A DNA stretch of 64,000 nucleotides from Roseateles noduli (GTDB taxonomy: Bacteria > Pseudomonadota > Gammaproteobacteria > Burkholderiales > Burkholderiaceae_C). Location of the stretch: assembly GCA_002205125.1 (NCBI GenBank), contig NIOE01000013.1, positions 1 to 64,000 on the forward strand, read 5' to 3'. The notes beneath the pieces were generated by a model that worked only from the letters and a program-made list of their open reading frames with translations, had not been told where the DNA came from and made no database searches. Each line of letters starts with the position of its first letter. Positions within the stretch are counted from its first letter, which is position 1. Shown here in pieces: positions 1-8,244 of the stretch. Position numbers and translations under genes: made by a program.

Positions 1-80
1 CCATCCCGAACAGGACCGTGAAACGACTCAGCGCCGATGATAGTGCGGATTCCCGTGTGAAAGTAGGTCATCGTCAGGTT
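1..80 (+). rRNA. rrf: 5S ribosomal RNA, 3' part (window edge)
   Basis: The first 80 bases read as the 3' two thirds of a bacterial 5S rRNA: the CCATCCCGAACAGG segment, the GTGAAACGACTCAGCGCCGATG segment and the closing GAAAGTAGGTCATCGTCAGG. The 5' part lies before the window. The rest of the rRNA operon is expected upstream. An intrinsic terminator follows within 15 bases, as is normal at the end of an rRNA operon. The exact 3' end (about base 80) is an estimate. Confidence 0.95.
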
Positions 81-91
81 AATACACCGCC

Positions 92-130
92 AAACCCCTC
101 GATCAGCAATGATCGAGGGGTTTTGTCTTT
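92..130 (+). terminator. Intrinsic terminator of the rRNA operon
   Basis: A perfect 13-bp stem (92-104 with 111-123, core ACCCCTCGATC / GATCGAGGGGT) with a 6-base loop is followed by a T-rich run. It lies directly behind the 5S gene. It also faces the end of the leftward MBL gene at 150, so with its A-run on the other side it could act in both directions. Confidence 0.9.
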
Positions 131-149
131 TCTGAATTGCTCCCGAGAT

Positions 150-1088
150 TCAGCTGCCACGCACGGATATTGTTGACGATACTTGGCGCAGTGCGTTGGT
201 CCGCACGAGGTCGTCCAGCAACTGCGTCGTCCATTCGGGAAGCGGTTCGGCGGAAAAGAACCGCTGCCAAGTGCTGATGAGTATCGGAGTGCTCTGAAGC
301 CAAGCGATTAACTCCTTCGCCGAACTTTGCCGAATCTCCAGCATATGGAAGACGGTCAAGGCTTTCGCCGCATGCAACGCATGCCGTGTCGGTTCACGTT
401 GGAAATAGTTGAGCCGCTCGCGCGCCGAACGCAGAGCGCTTTGGACATCCTGGAATGGTGCGCCATGGCCGGGAATCACGACTCTTGGTCGAAGGGCTTC
501 GATGATGTCGAGCGTGGCCGCGACTTCAGCGAACGCATTTGCGCCGTCCAATTCAGGGAAGACGATCCCGAAACCTCGCTCCCACAGCGCGTCTGCGGAG
601 ATCAGCGTGGCGCTCTCAGGTTCGAAGAGGATCACGGAGTGGGGATCGTGACCAGGCGCTGAATGGATCTGCCATTCGCGCCCCGCTTGCTGAAGAACGC
701 GGTCTGGCTGCAGCTTGCCGGTAGGACTGAAACGCTCGCACTGCTGTCCGGTCATCCGATAGCTCAGCGCTGATTCGTCCCAACGCTCTATGGCTGAGAA
801 GTCGCCAGGCGGTATCAGGATCGGGCATTGATACCGTTCGGAGATCGCGCGATTCCCTCCGCAATGGTCAGAGTGGAGGTGCGTATTGACGATGAGTCGA
901 ACTGCTTCTGTCGGCCGCAAAGCGGCAGCAACCAATGCGAGCGTCTGCTCGGAATGGGATGCATATCCGGTATCGACAAGCACGGCGCCCTCGTCAGGCG
1001 TAGTCCCATGCAGCAGAACATTGTTGGATGAGAGCCACCCCCGCTCCAACACCGTCATGCTGGATGGAAGCAGAGGCGGTTGATTCAT
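150..1088 (-). CDS. MBL-fold metallo-hydrolase
   Basis: A 312-residue metallo-beta-lactamase-fold hydrolase. The metal motif HxHxDH is seen at residues 70-75 (THLHSDH), and later His-containing motifs are present (APGHDPHS, IPGHGAP). A C-terminal helical region of about 90 residues resembles the winged-helix tail of LACTB2-like hydrolases. The substrate cannot be told; such enzymes hydrolyse thioesters, lactones or phosphodiesters. It lies 30 bases downstream of the acyl-CoA ligase gene on the same strand and is probably cotranscribed, which makes a thioesterase-like role attractive but unproven. Confidence 0.85.
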   Translation of the reverse strand: MNQPPLLPSSMTVLERGWLSSNNVLLHGTTPDEGAVLVDTGYASHSEQTLALVAAALRPTEAVRLIVNTHLHSDHCGGNRAISERYQCPILIPPGDFSAIERWDESALSYRMTGQQCERFSPTGKLQPDRVLQQAGREWQIHSAPGHDPHSVILFEPESATLISADALWERGFGIVFPELDGANAFAEVAATLDIIEALRPRVVIPGHGAPFQDVQSALRSARERLNYFQREPTRHALHAAKALTVFHMLEIRQSSAKELIAWLQSTPILISTWQRFFSAEPLPEWTTQLLDDLVRTNALRQVSSTISVRGS

Positions 1089-1118
1089 CTTCGCGAGAAT
1101 TCTGGTCAGGCCGCGGTG

Positions 1119-2813
1119 CTATTGACGGAGCTCACGTCGGAGGATTTTTCCGACGTTCGTCTTCGGAAGTTCATCCCGGAACTCGATGTATTTGGGGCGT
1201 TTGTAGCCGGTGAGTTGCTTGTGGCAGTAGGCCGAAAGATCCTCCTCAGCGAGTGCCGAGTCCTTCTTGATGACGAAGAGCTTCACCGCTTCACCCGAAT
1301 GTTGATCGGGAACGCCGATCGCGGCGCATTCGAGCACGCCAGGGTGCAGATTGACGACCTGTTCAATCTCCGTGGGATACACGTTGAATCCGCTGACCAG
1401 AATCATGTCCTTCTTGCGGTCGACGATCCGCGTGAAGCCGTCGGCGTCCATGACGCCGATGTCGCCGGTCTTGAAGAAGCCGTCCGGGCCGATGGCCTGA
1501 GCCGTGTCTTCCGGTCGATTCCAGTAGCCGGCCATGACCTGAGGGCCGCGGATGCAGATCTCGCCGCGCTGGCCCAGTGGGACGTCGTTGCCGTCGTCAT
1601 CGCGGATGGCGATCTCCGTATTCGGCACTGGCAATCCGATTGATCCGTTGAACTGGTCCAGATCGAGGCGATTGACCGTCGCGACGGGCGAGGTCTCGGA
1701 CAGGCCATAACCTTCGACAACGGGACAACCAGTGATACGCGCCCATTTCTCCGCTGTGGCCTGTTGGACGGCCATCCCTCCGCCGTTCGAAATCACCAAT
1801 TCACTGAAGTCGAGCTTCGCGAAGGCGGGGTCGTTGGCCAAGGCGTTGAAGAGCGTGTTGACGGCCGGGAACATGTTGACGCGATAGTTCCGCAGTGTCG
1901 CGATCAGGCCTGGAATATCGCGAGGATTGGGAATCAGCAGATTCATGATCCCCATCCGGGCGCCGAGCATGTAGCACGCTGTCAGAGCGAATATGTGATA
2001 CAGCGGCAGCGCGCAGACGATCGTCAAGGGTTTGTCGCCGAGCTTGTTGAGCATGGGCGCAAACCAAGCTTCACTCTGCAGGATGTTGGCGACGACATTG
2101 CGATGGAGCAATGTGGCACCCTTGGACAGTCCGGTGGTGCCGCCGGTGTACTGGAGGAAAGCAGGGTCCTCTGCGCCCACCTGGACCGGCTTCAACGACA
2201 AGCCGGCACCGTCTGCGAGCGCCTTGTTGAACCGGGTGACGGTGCGGCCGTCGGTGAGCGGGAGGCGGAACTCCGGCACCATCTTCTTCACATGCCGGAT
2301 CACGAAGTTGATCAGCGGTCGCCGCCACCACCCGAGCATGTCGCCCAGGCCGGTGAGCACCACATGCTTGACCTGCGTCCGATCGATGACCTCCGACAAG
2401 GTCTTGGCGAAGTTCTCGAGCACGATGATCGCTTCAGCGCCGGAGTCTTTCAACTGATGTTCGAGCTCGCGAGGCGTGTAGAGCGGATTGACGTTCACCA
2501 CGACATACCCTGCACGGAGGATCGCGGCGATCGTCACCATGTACTGGAGCACGTTGGGCATCATGATGGCCACGCGCGCGCCTCGGGTCAGTCCGCGCTG
2601 CTGCAGCCACGCACCTAACGCAGCGGAGAGTTCATCCACTTGCGCAAAGGTCAGACGCTGGTCCATGCAAGCCGCCGCATCACGTCGGGCGTGCTTTCGG
2701 AAGGCCTCCTCAAGGAGGGCCACCAGCGAGGGATAGATGTCGACGGGGATCTCAGCGGGAACGCCCGGCGGATAGTTCTTCAGCCAGGGCTTGTCGGTGT
2801 GCGTTGCAGTCAT
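1119..2813 (-). CDS. fadD: Long-chain fatty acid--CoA ligase
   Basis: An ATP-dependent acyl-CoA synthetase of the ANL superfamily that activates fatty acids to acyl-CoA through an acyl-adenylate. The 564-residue product carries the AMP-binding P-loop YTGGTTGLSKG (about 222-232), the GYGLSETSP motif, the TGDIG motif and the C-terminal catalytic lysine motif KTNVGKILRREL. The ATG at 2813 is chosen because GAGGAG lies just upstream; the frame stays open further but without another good start. It is followed by the MBL hydrolase gene, probably as an operon. Assignment to FadD rather than a medium-chain ligase rests on overall similarity. Confidence 0.9.
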   Translation of the reverse strand: MTATHTDKPWLKNYPPGVPAEIPVDIYPSLVALLEEAFRKHARRDAAACMDQRLTFAQVDELSAALGAWLQQRGLTRGARVAIMMPNVLQYMVTIAAILRAGYVVVNVNPLYTPRELEHQLKDSGAEAIIVLENFAKTLSEVIDRTQVKHVVLTGLGDMLGWWRRPLINFVIRHVKKMVPEFRLPLTDGRTVTRFNKALADGAGLSLKPVQVGAEDPAFLQYTGGTTGLSKGATLLHRNVVANILQSEAWFAPMLNKLGDKPLTIVCALPLYHIFALTACYMLGARMGIMNLLIPNPRDIPGLIATLRNYRVNMFPAVNTLFNALANDPAFAKLDFSELVISNGGGMAVQQATAEKWARITGCPVVEGYGLSETSPVATVNRLDLDQFNGSIGLPVPNTEIAIRDDDGNDVPLGQRGEICIRGPQVMAGYWNRPEDTAQAIGPDGFFKTGDIGVMDADGFTRIVDRKKDMILVSGFNVYPTEIEQVVNLHPGVLECAAIGVPDQHSGEAVKLFVIKKDSALAEEDLSAYCHKQLTGYKRPKYIEFRDELPKTNVGKILRRELRQ

Positions 2814-3036
2814 GTCTCCTCGTCGCGTTCTTGGTGTGTGGCGGGGCGTGCCCCGGAGGAACTGCCGATGCTGGCGGCTGGCACGGCCTCGTCGTAGCGG
2901 GGATGCCCTAGGCAGGCTCGTCACGTGAGGGACAACGTCGGCCTTCCGAGGCGCAGCGCCGTGGTCCTCAGAATTTTCCGAAGCGGCGTTCAGGTCAAGC
3001 CCGCCTCTACACTCGACGCTTTGCCCGGGAGTCCGG

Positions 3037-3981
3037 ATGAACGGCCGGCTGCAGCGCTTCTTCTCCCTGTTCCGTTGGATCGTCGGTCCGCTGCTGGCCC
3101 TGTGGGCGGGTATCCACTGGGGCGCATGGTTCGGCATCGCCGTGCTGGCGTTGTTCGTGCTCGGCCCCCCGCTGACGATGCTGCCGCACTTCCTCGTGCT
3201 GCGCGTCGTGCCGCCGGCGCCAGGACTGCCGACCGCCCCGCTGGGGGACCTGCTGCAAGCCTGGTGGCGGGAGGTCGTCGTCGTGACGAAGGTCTTCTGC
3301 TGGCATCAGCCGTGGGCCGAACACCGGCAGCCCGATCTGGTGCCCGATGCGGCGCAGGCGCACGGCCGCCGGGGCGTGGTGCTGCTGCACGGCTACAACT
3401 GCAACCGCGGCATGTGGAATGTCTGGATGAAGGCGCTCCGCGCGCGGGGCGTCCCCTTCATCGCGGTCACGCAGGAGCCGGCGTTCGGCTCGATCGACCG
3501 CTACGCCCCCCAGATCGACGCCGCCATGCGTACGCTGCAGGAGCGCACGGGCCTCGCGCCGCTGATCGTCGCGCACAGCATGGGCGGCTTGAGCGCCCGC
3601 GCCTGGTGGCGCAGCCAGGGTCACGCCTTCGATCGTGTCCACCGCATCCTGACGCTGGGCACGCCGCATCACGGCACGCTGCTGGCGAAATTGGGCACGA
3701 CAGAGAACGCCCGCCAGATGCGAGGCGACTCCGAATGGCTGAACCAGATGGCGCGAGATGAGCCGGCGCAGTTCGCCAGTCATTTCGATTGCCTCTACGG
3801 GCACTGCGACCAGATCGTGTTCCCGGCGGAGACGGCCATCCTGCCGGGTGCCCGGGTCCTGCACCTCCCGGCGCGCGGACATCTGCAGCTGGTGTTCGAG
3901 CCCCAGGCGTTCGAGCGGGCCTTGCACCTGCTCGAAGAGCCCGCCCTGAGCGCACCCGTGAAGGCGAGCCGGGCGGGTTGA
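3037..3981 (+). CDS. Membrane-anchored alpha/beta hydrolase
   Basis: A 314-residue alpha/beta-hydrolase. Residues 12-57 form two hydrophobic helices that would anchor it in the inner membrane. The fold begins at VVLLHGYNCN (about 114-123). The nucleophile elbow AHSMGG places the catalytic serine near 181, and a C-terminal His (ARGHLQ) completes a likely triad. This looks like a triacylglycerol lipase or esterase of the permease-like lipase type; the substrate is unknown. The ATG follows GGGAG. It is divergent from fadD (223-base gap) and convergent with hppD. Confidence 0.82.
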   Translation: MNGRLQRFFSLFRWIVGPLLALWAGIHWGAWFGIAVLALFVLGPPLTMLPHFLVLRVVPPAPGLPTAPLGDLLQAWWREVVVVTKVFCWHQPWAEHRQPDLVPDAAQAHGRRGVVLLHGYNCNRGMWNVWMKALRARGVPFIAVTQEPAFGSIDRYAPQIDAAMRTLQERTGLAPLIVAHSMGGLSARAWWRSQGHAFDRVHRILTLGTPHHGTLLAKLGTTENARQMRGDSEWLNQMARDEPAQFASHFDCLYGHCDQIVFPAETAILPGARVLHLPARGHLQLVFEPQAFERALHLLEEPALSAPVKASRAG

Positions 3982-3993
3982 GTCAGTCGGGGA

Positions 3994-5118
3994 TCAAGCG
4001 TCCGCCTTCAGCACGCCGCGGCGGATCTGGTCGAGCTCGATGCTCTCGAACAGCGCCTTGAAGTTGCCTTCGCCGAAGCCTTCATTGCCCTTGCGCTGGA
4101 TGATCTCGAAGAAGATCGGCCCGATCACCTCCTTGGTGAAGATCTGCAGCAGCAACTCGTGCGGCGCGCCCTGGTGCGCGGCGCCGTCGATCAAGATGCG
4201 CAGGCGGCGCAGTTCGTCGAGGTTCTCGCCGTGTTCGGGCAGGCGCTTGGAAACCAGGTCGTAGTAGGTCTCGATCGTGTCCTGGAAGACCACGCCGGTG
4301 CCGCGCATCCCTTCGATGCTGCCGTAGATGTCGTCGGTGCCCAGCGCCACGTGCTGGATGCCTTCGCCGTGGTACAGGTCCAGGTACTCGGCGATCTGGC
4401 TCTTGTCGTCGCTGCTCTCGTTGATCGGGATGCGGATCTTGCCGCAGGGGCTGGTCATCGCCTTGGACTTCAGGCCGGTCAGCTTGCCTTCGATGTCGAA
4501 GTAGCGGACCTCGCGGAAGTTGAACAGGCGCTCGTAGAACTCGGCCCATTCCTTCATGCGGCCACGGAAGACGTTGTGGGTCAGATGGTCGATGTAGGTG
4601 AGGCCGTGGCCCTTGGGCGTCGACTGCACCGGCTTGCCGTCGGCGTCGAGCAGCGGCACGAAGTCCACGTCGTAGATGCTGATGTTGCCGATCTCGCCGG
4701 CGGCCGCGCCGTTCTTCCCTTGCCAGCGGTCGACGAAGTAGATCAGCGAGTCGCCGATGCCCTTGATCGCCGGGATGTTCAGCTCCATCGGGCCGGCCTT
4801 GTTGTCGAAGCCCCAGGCGCCCAGTTCCAGGGCGCGCCGATAGGCGAAGGCGGCGTCCTTGACGCGGAACGCGATCGCGCAGATCGACGGGCCGTGCATC
4901 CGCGCGAAGCGCTGCGCGAAGGCGTCCTGCTCGGCGTTGATGATGAAGTTCACATCGCCCTGGCGATACAGGGTCACGTCCTTGTGGCGATGACGGGCGA
5001 CGGCGACGAAGCCCATCGAGGTGAACAGCGCGCCGAGCGCCGCGGGATCGGGGGCGGCGAATTCGATGAATTCGAAGCCGTCGGTGCCCATCGGGTTGTC
5101 CCAGGGGGTGAATGCCAT
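3994..5118 (-). CDS. hppD: 4-hydroxyphenylpyruvate dioxygenase
   Basis: Converts 4-hydroxyphenylpyruvate to homogentisate in tyrosine catabolism, using non-heme Fe(II). The 374-residue length fits the bacterial family. Two vicinal-oxygen-chelate domains are visible. The iron ligands are expected at His in YIDHLTHNV, His in GIQHVALGT and Glu in PIFFEIIQRKG, all present. Neighbours: an Lrp/AsnC regulator gene diverges from it, separated by 137 bases that hold two GCAG...CTGC palindromes. No other homogentisate-pathway gene is nearby. Confidence 0.96.
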   Translation of the reverse strand: MAFTPWDNPMGTDGFEFIEFAAPDPAALGALFTSMGFVAVARHRHKDVTLYRQGDVNFIINAEQDAFAQRFARMHGPSICAIAFRVKDAAFAYRRALELGAWGFDNKAGPMELNIPAIKGIGDSLIYFVDRWQGKNGAAAGEIGNISIYDVDFVPLLDADGKPVQSTPKGHGLTYIDHLTHNVFRGRMKEWAEFYERLFNFREVRYFDIEGKLTGLKSKAMTSPCGKIRIPINESSDDKSQIAEYLDLYHGEGIQHVALGTDDIYGSIEGMRGTGVVFQDTIETYYDLVSKRLPEHGENLDELRRLRILIDGAAHQGAPHELLLQIFTKEVIGPIFFEIIQRKGNEGFGEGNFKALFESIELDQIRRGVLKADA

Positions 5119-5189
5119 GTGTGTCTCCGAAACCCGGTCAAGGGGATCTGGTCAGAAATGCGATGGCGTCACTGTAGAAGGTGGGGGGC

Positions 5190-5202
5190 GCAGGATTTCT
5201 GC
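5190..5202. promoter_or_regulatory. Operator-like palindrome 1 (hppD/lrp intergenic)
   Basis: GCAGGATTTCTGC is an inverted repeat with GCAG...CTGC arms. A second, perfect copy lies 41 bases away, on the same face of the helix (about four turns). The pair sits between divergent hppD and an Lrp/AsnC gene, as expected for the binding sites of a multimeric Lrp-type regulator. No binding data exist here. Confidence 0.55.
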
Positions 5203-5230
5203 GATCCGTATCGTCCAGAGGATGGGTGGC

Positions 5231-5243
5231 GCAGGAATCCTGC
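5231..5243. promoter_or_regulatory. Operator-like palindrome 2 (hppD/lrp intergenic)
   Basis: GCAGGAATCCTGC is a perfect 13-bp palindrome 13 bases before the regulator's start codon. It matches palindrome 1 in both arms and is preceded by the same GGC. Its position so close to the regulator start suggests autoregulation. Confidence 0.6.
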
Positions 5244-5255
5244 AAGAATCCCGCC

Positions 5256-5738
5256 ATGGACAAGCAGATCGAGCTTGATGCGATCGACCGACGCATCCTC
5301 CACGCCCTTCAGGCCGATGGCCGCATGACCTACGACGCGTTGGCGGCGCAGGTCAATCTGTCGTCATCGGCCGTGCTGCGGCGTGTGCGGCGGCTGGAGG
5401 AGGGCGGCGTGATCACGGCCTACGTGGCGCTGGTGAATCCGGAGCGCGTCGGGCTCGGGCTCACGGCCTACATCAACGTGAGGCTTGAGAAGCACACCGA
5501 GAGCCACAAACGCACACCGATGGACCTGTTCCGGGCGGCTGTTCAGACCTGGCCCGAAGTGGTGGAGTGCGCCGCCCTGACGGGGGAGATGGATTACCTG
5601 CTGCGCGTGCTGGTCGAGGACATGAGCCACTACGCGCGCTTCATCAGCGACACCCTGCTGCGTCACCCCAGCGTGCAGGACTGCAAGACGAGCTTCGTCC
5701 TGGACCGCTTGAAGAACACGACGGCGTTGCCGGTCTGA
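5256..5738 (+). CDS. Lrp/AsnC family transcriptional regulator
   Basis: A 160-residue Lrp/AsnC regulator: N-terminal winged HTH (about 8-60, IDRRILHALQADGRM and SSSAVLRRVRRLEEGG) followed by an alpha/beta ligand-binding RAM domain with the typical ALTGEMDYLLRV segment. The ATG at 5256 gives the standard family length; the open frame continues upstream through the palindromic intergenic region. Because it diverges from hppD, it probably responds to an aromatic amino acid or its keto acid and controls hppD and itself. The ligand is inferred from context only. Confidence 0.9.
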   Translation: MDKQIELDAIDRRILHALQADGRMTYDALAAQVNLSSSAVLRRVRRLEEGGVITAYVALVNPERVGLGLTAYINVRLEKHTESHKRTPMDLFRAAVQTWPEVVECAALTGEMDYLLRVLVEDMSHYARFISDTLLRHPSVQDCKTSFVLDRLKNTTALPV

Positions 5739-5739
5739 T

Positions 5740-5761
5740 CGGGCCCGAGGTCCGCGGCCCG
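5740..5761. terminator. Possible hairpin between convergent genes
   Basis: CGGGCC (5740-5745) pairs with GGCCCG (5756-5761) across a 10-base loop, just after the regulator stop codon and before the end of the facing methyltransferase gene. There is no T-run, so a terminator role is only possible. Confidence 0.3.
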
Positions 5762-5799
5762 AGGCTCGAACCCGGAGCCTCAACGCCAGCCGCGCCCCT

Positions 5800-6411
5800 T
5801 CAGCGGCGCTCCAGCACCACGGCGAGTTCGAACCATCCCCGCTCATGCGGACGTTGCACGTAGGGCGGCGCTGGCCACTTCCAGAGGGCAAGCGGGAACA
5901 ACGCGCGTACCGCATTGATGTCGCAGTGGTACGGCGGGCCGACGACCTGACCGTGTTCGGCCTCCTCGCGACGGGCCTGCATGAACAGCGCGAGCAGCCG
6001 TCCACCGGGCTTGAGCCAGCGCTGCAGCTGCTCGGCGTAGGTCGTCCATTGATCCGGATGCAGGGCGCAGAGGCAGGTCTGCTCGTAGACGAGGTCGAGC
6101 GGCTGATCCGGACGCCAGGCCAGCACGTCCGCCTGTTCGACCCGTCCCGGCAGATGCTCGTCCTTGAGCTTGGCGCGGGCGGTCTCGACGGCGGCAGGCG
6201 TGTAGTCGAGCCCGGTCACGTCGAGTCCCTCCCGGGCCAGGACGACCAGCTCGTGGCCGCGACCGCAGCCCGGCACCGCGATGCGCTGGCCCTTGCCGAG
6301 CAGCCCTTCGCTCAACCAGGCGGCCAGCTGCGGATGCGGCGCGCCGCGGTCCCAGCCGGTCTGACCGGTCTCGAACCGCTGCTGCCAGAACGCTTGATCG
6401 GGTCCGGCCAT
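5800..6411 (-). CDS. TPMT-family SAM-dependent methyltransferase
   Basis: A 203-residue class I methyltransferase of the thiopurine S-methyltransferase type. The N-terminal WQQRFETGQTGWDRGAPHP segment and the SAM motif VPGCGRGHE (about 48-56) followed by VTGLDYT are characteristic. In bacteria such enzymes methylate thiols, selenium or tellurium compounds, or halides; the substrate here is not known. It starts three bases after the stop of the HDOD gene and is probably translated from the same mRNA. Confidence 0.85.
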   Translation of the reverse strand: MAGPDQAFWQQRFETGQTGWDRGAPHPQLAAWLSEGLLGKGQRIAVPGCGRGHELVVLAREGLDVTGLDYTPAAVETARAKLKDEHLPGRVEQADVLAWRPDQPLDLVYEQTCLCALHPDQWTTYAEQLQRWLKPGGRLLALFMQARREEAEHGQVVGPPYHCDINAVRALFPLALWKWPAPPYVQRPHERGWFELAVVLERR

Positions 6412-6414
6412 GGT

Positions 6415-7386
6415 TCAGACGACGCCGTCGACTTCGTGGACCAGCTTCAACGTGTGGGCCGGGGAGAGGCTCATCAGCTCGCCGATCTCGATGAGGTCGT
6501 CGGGCACGGCCGGGTTCTCCCAGCTCAGCGCGGTGTGCCGCGCCAGGCGCACCGCCAGCATCACGCTGCGCACTTGGGGATCGTGGACCTTCTTGTCATC
6601 GACGATGTGGGCGAGCAGTTCCGGCAGACGCCAAGTGCGCATCAACGCCTGCTCCAGATCGCCGAGCTCCACATTGAGCACCGCGCGCTGCGCGGCGACG
6701 CTGCGAAGCGTCGGATCCGCTTCCTGGCGGCGCTGGATCTCGAGCGCCAGATCGGGCGCCTCGCACCACAGCAGCATCTCGGAGAAATCGTGCAGCAGCG
6801 CGGCGCTGTGGACGACGGCGGCGTCCGGGTCGGCGCGGTGCGCGGCGAAGCCCAGCGCGAAGCGGGCCGCGCGTTCGGCGCGATGCAGCACACGCTGGAT
6901 GCCGGCGAGCGCATCCGGCCGATCGGCCAGCCGTTGCTCCACCGTCGGCTGTTCGCCGAAGGCCTTGAAGAAGGGGGTGATGCCCATCAGCACCAGCGCG
7001 GCCGTGACCGTCTCGGTGTCGGTCAGCAGCCGGCTGGAGCGCTGCGACGCGGCATGCGCCAGCAGCTTGAGCGTCATCAGCGGATCCTTGCTCAGGAACT
7101 CGCCGAGCAGGTGCGCGTCGACCGCGTCCTCATTCGCGCGCCAGAGTTCCAGCTGCTCGGCCGTGCTGGCCAGCACCGGGATCTCCATGTCGCGGAAGCG
7201 GGCCGTCCACGCCGCCAGATCCGGCAGGGGCCGGATCAGCGGCTGGAACGTCGCCTGCTGGGCTGGGGAGGGAATCGGCGGATTCCCCGACCCGTTCCCG
7301 GACGGGGCAGACGCAGCGGGCGGAGCGCTCTGGGTCATGAAGCGGGGTCGTCGCGTGGGCGGCGATGCACGGTGAATGTTGTTCAT
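6415..7386 (-). CDS. HDOD domain-containing protein
   Basis: A 323-residue protein with a Pro/Ser/Ala-rich N-terminus (about 1-55) and an HDOD domain (about 75-290), related to HD phosphohydrolases but usually lacking their metal-binding residues. HDOD proteins act in bacterial signalling without a known enzymatic reaction. Two starts are possible: ATG at 7386, with AGGGGC some 14 bases upstream, or ATG at 7338 (MTQSAPP); neither Shine-Dalgarno is strong. It leads the methyltransferase gene and follows a small membrane protein gene. Confidence 0.78.
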   Translation of the reverse strand: MNNIHRASPPTRRPRFMTQSAPPAASAPSGNGSGNPPIPSPAQQATFQPLIRPLPDLAAWTARFRDMEIPVLASTAEQLELWRANEDAVDAHLLGEFLSKDPLMTLKLLAHAASQRSSRLLTDTETVTAALVLMGITPFFKAFGEQPTVEQRLADRPDALAGIQRVLHRAERAARFALGFAAHRADPDAAVVHSAALLHDFSEMLLWCEAPDLALEIQRRQEADPTLRSVAAQRAVLNVELGDLEQALMRTWRLPELLAHIVDDKKVHDPQVRSVMLAVRLARHTALSWENPAVPDDLIEIGELMSLSPAHTLKLVHEVDGVV

Positions 7387-7455
7387 CGTATATCGGCTCG
7401 GCCCCTGCGAGCTTGATCCCCACCGCGGCCAAGGCGACCGCGAGCCAGAGCGGCA

Positions 7456-7707
7456 TCACAGCCGTTGCACACCCGCGAGGGTGCCCTGCAGTTGGCCGTC
7501 GACGTAGATCCGGCCAGTGCCGTCGGCGTCGACATGGAACTCCAGCCCTTCGGCCGGGGTGTCGCGACGCGCCGCCGGCGCGACGTGCCACGCCCAGCTG
7601 ATCAGGCGCCCGCCGGCGCTGAGCAGCAGGATCGCCAGCCAGCCGCGGAGGCTCTGCTGACGGGCCAGGCCATGCATGCGGCCCGGCATCAAGGTGAACT
7701 CTTGCAT
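7456..7707 (-). CDS. Small putative membrane protein
   Basis: An 83-residue protein of unknown function. The ATG at 7707 is preceded by GGGAG at good spacing. One hydrophobic helix lies near residues 22-42 (LRGWLAILLLSAGGRLISWAW). The C-terminal part (EFHVDADGTGRIYVDGQLQGTL) looks like a short beta-rich tail. No family is recognised. It precedes the HDOD gene on the same strand with a 69-base gap and may be in its operon. Confidence 0.6.
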   Translation of the reverse strand: MQEFTLMPGRMHGLARQQSLRGWLAILLLSAGGRLISWAWHVAPAARRDTPAEGLEFHVDADGTGRIYVDGQLQGTLAGVQRL

Positions 7708-7773
7708 TTCTTGTCTCCCTGGGCGGCCTGCGCCGGACCGGGAAGACATCCCGTTCCGTCGGAGGCTACCCGT

Positions 7774-7959
7774 TCAAGGGCTGAAGTCGTCGTGCCGCTG
7801 AAGCGCGCGCTTCAGGGCCTGCTGTTCCTGCTGGCGGCGGCCGCCGGCGGTGGGGCCGTGACGGCCTGCGGAACGGCCGTGGCTCAGGGCCACGAAGGGA
7901 TTGCGCGGCTTGCGTGCTGTCACTGCGAGACGCGGACGGGGAGTGGTGAACTGGGCCAT
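7774..7959 (-). CDS. Small basic protein of unknown function
   Basis: A 61-residue, strongly basic protein (start ATG 7959) with a near-perfect Shine-Dalgarno, AGGAGG, six bases upstream. That is the best argument that it is real. It contains KPRNPFVALSHGRSAGRHG followed by an Arg/Gln/Lys-rich helix (RRQQEQQALKRALQR). An RNA- or DNA-binding role would fit the charge but is a guess. Its upstream region contains a TGATAA...TTATCA palindrome. Confidence 0.6.
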   Translation of the reverse strand: MAQFTTPRPRLAVTARKPRNPFVALSHGRSAGRHGPTAGGRRQQEQQALKRALQRHDDFSP

Positions 7960-8078
7960 GGCAGCCTCCTGTGATGACGGACGGAAAGGGAAGGGGAACG
8001 GATCGGGTCCCTTGAGCGCCACGGTCCCGGGACGGCGCCTGACAGCGCGGCCGTTGCGGCGGGGGCTCAAAAGTTGCG

Positions 8079-8102
8079 CAGATGATAAACATCTGATTAT
8101 CA
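8079..8102. promoter_or_regulatory. Overlapping inverted repeats upstream of the small basic protein
   Basis: Two perfect inverted repeats overlap: CAGATG (8079-8084) with CATCTG (8090-8095), and TGATAA (8083-8088) with TTATCA (8097-8102). The stretch is strikingly AT-rich for this genome. It lies about 120 bases upstream of the small gene at 7774-7959 and downstream of an HTH protein gene. A TGATAAA half-site recurs at 8521 and at 8852. An operator is likely; its protein is unknown. Confidence 0.5.
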
Positions 8103-8244
8103 AGCGCAAGTGATTTTGCTCGGACGTTGTCCCACGGCGACGGGACGCGCGCAGGCGCGCGCCTACCTGGCCGGCGCGGCCCGATCAGAAGGGAGGGGAA
8201 GGGGAGTCAGCGGGAACCGCTGACGCAGGCGCCGACGGAAGCGC

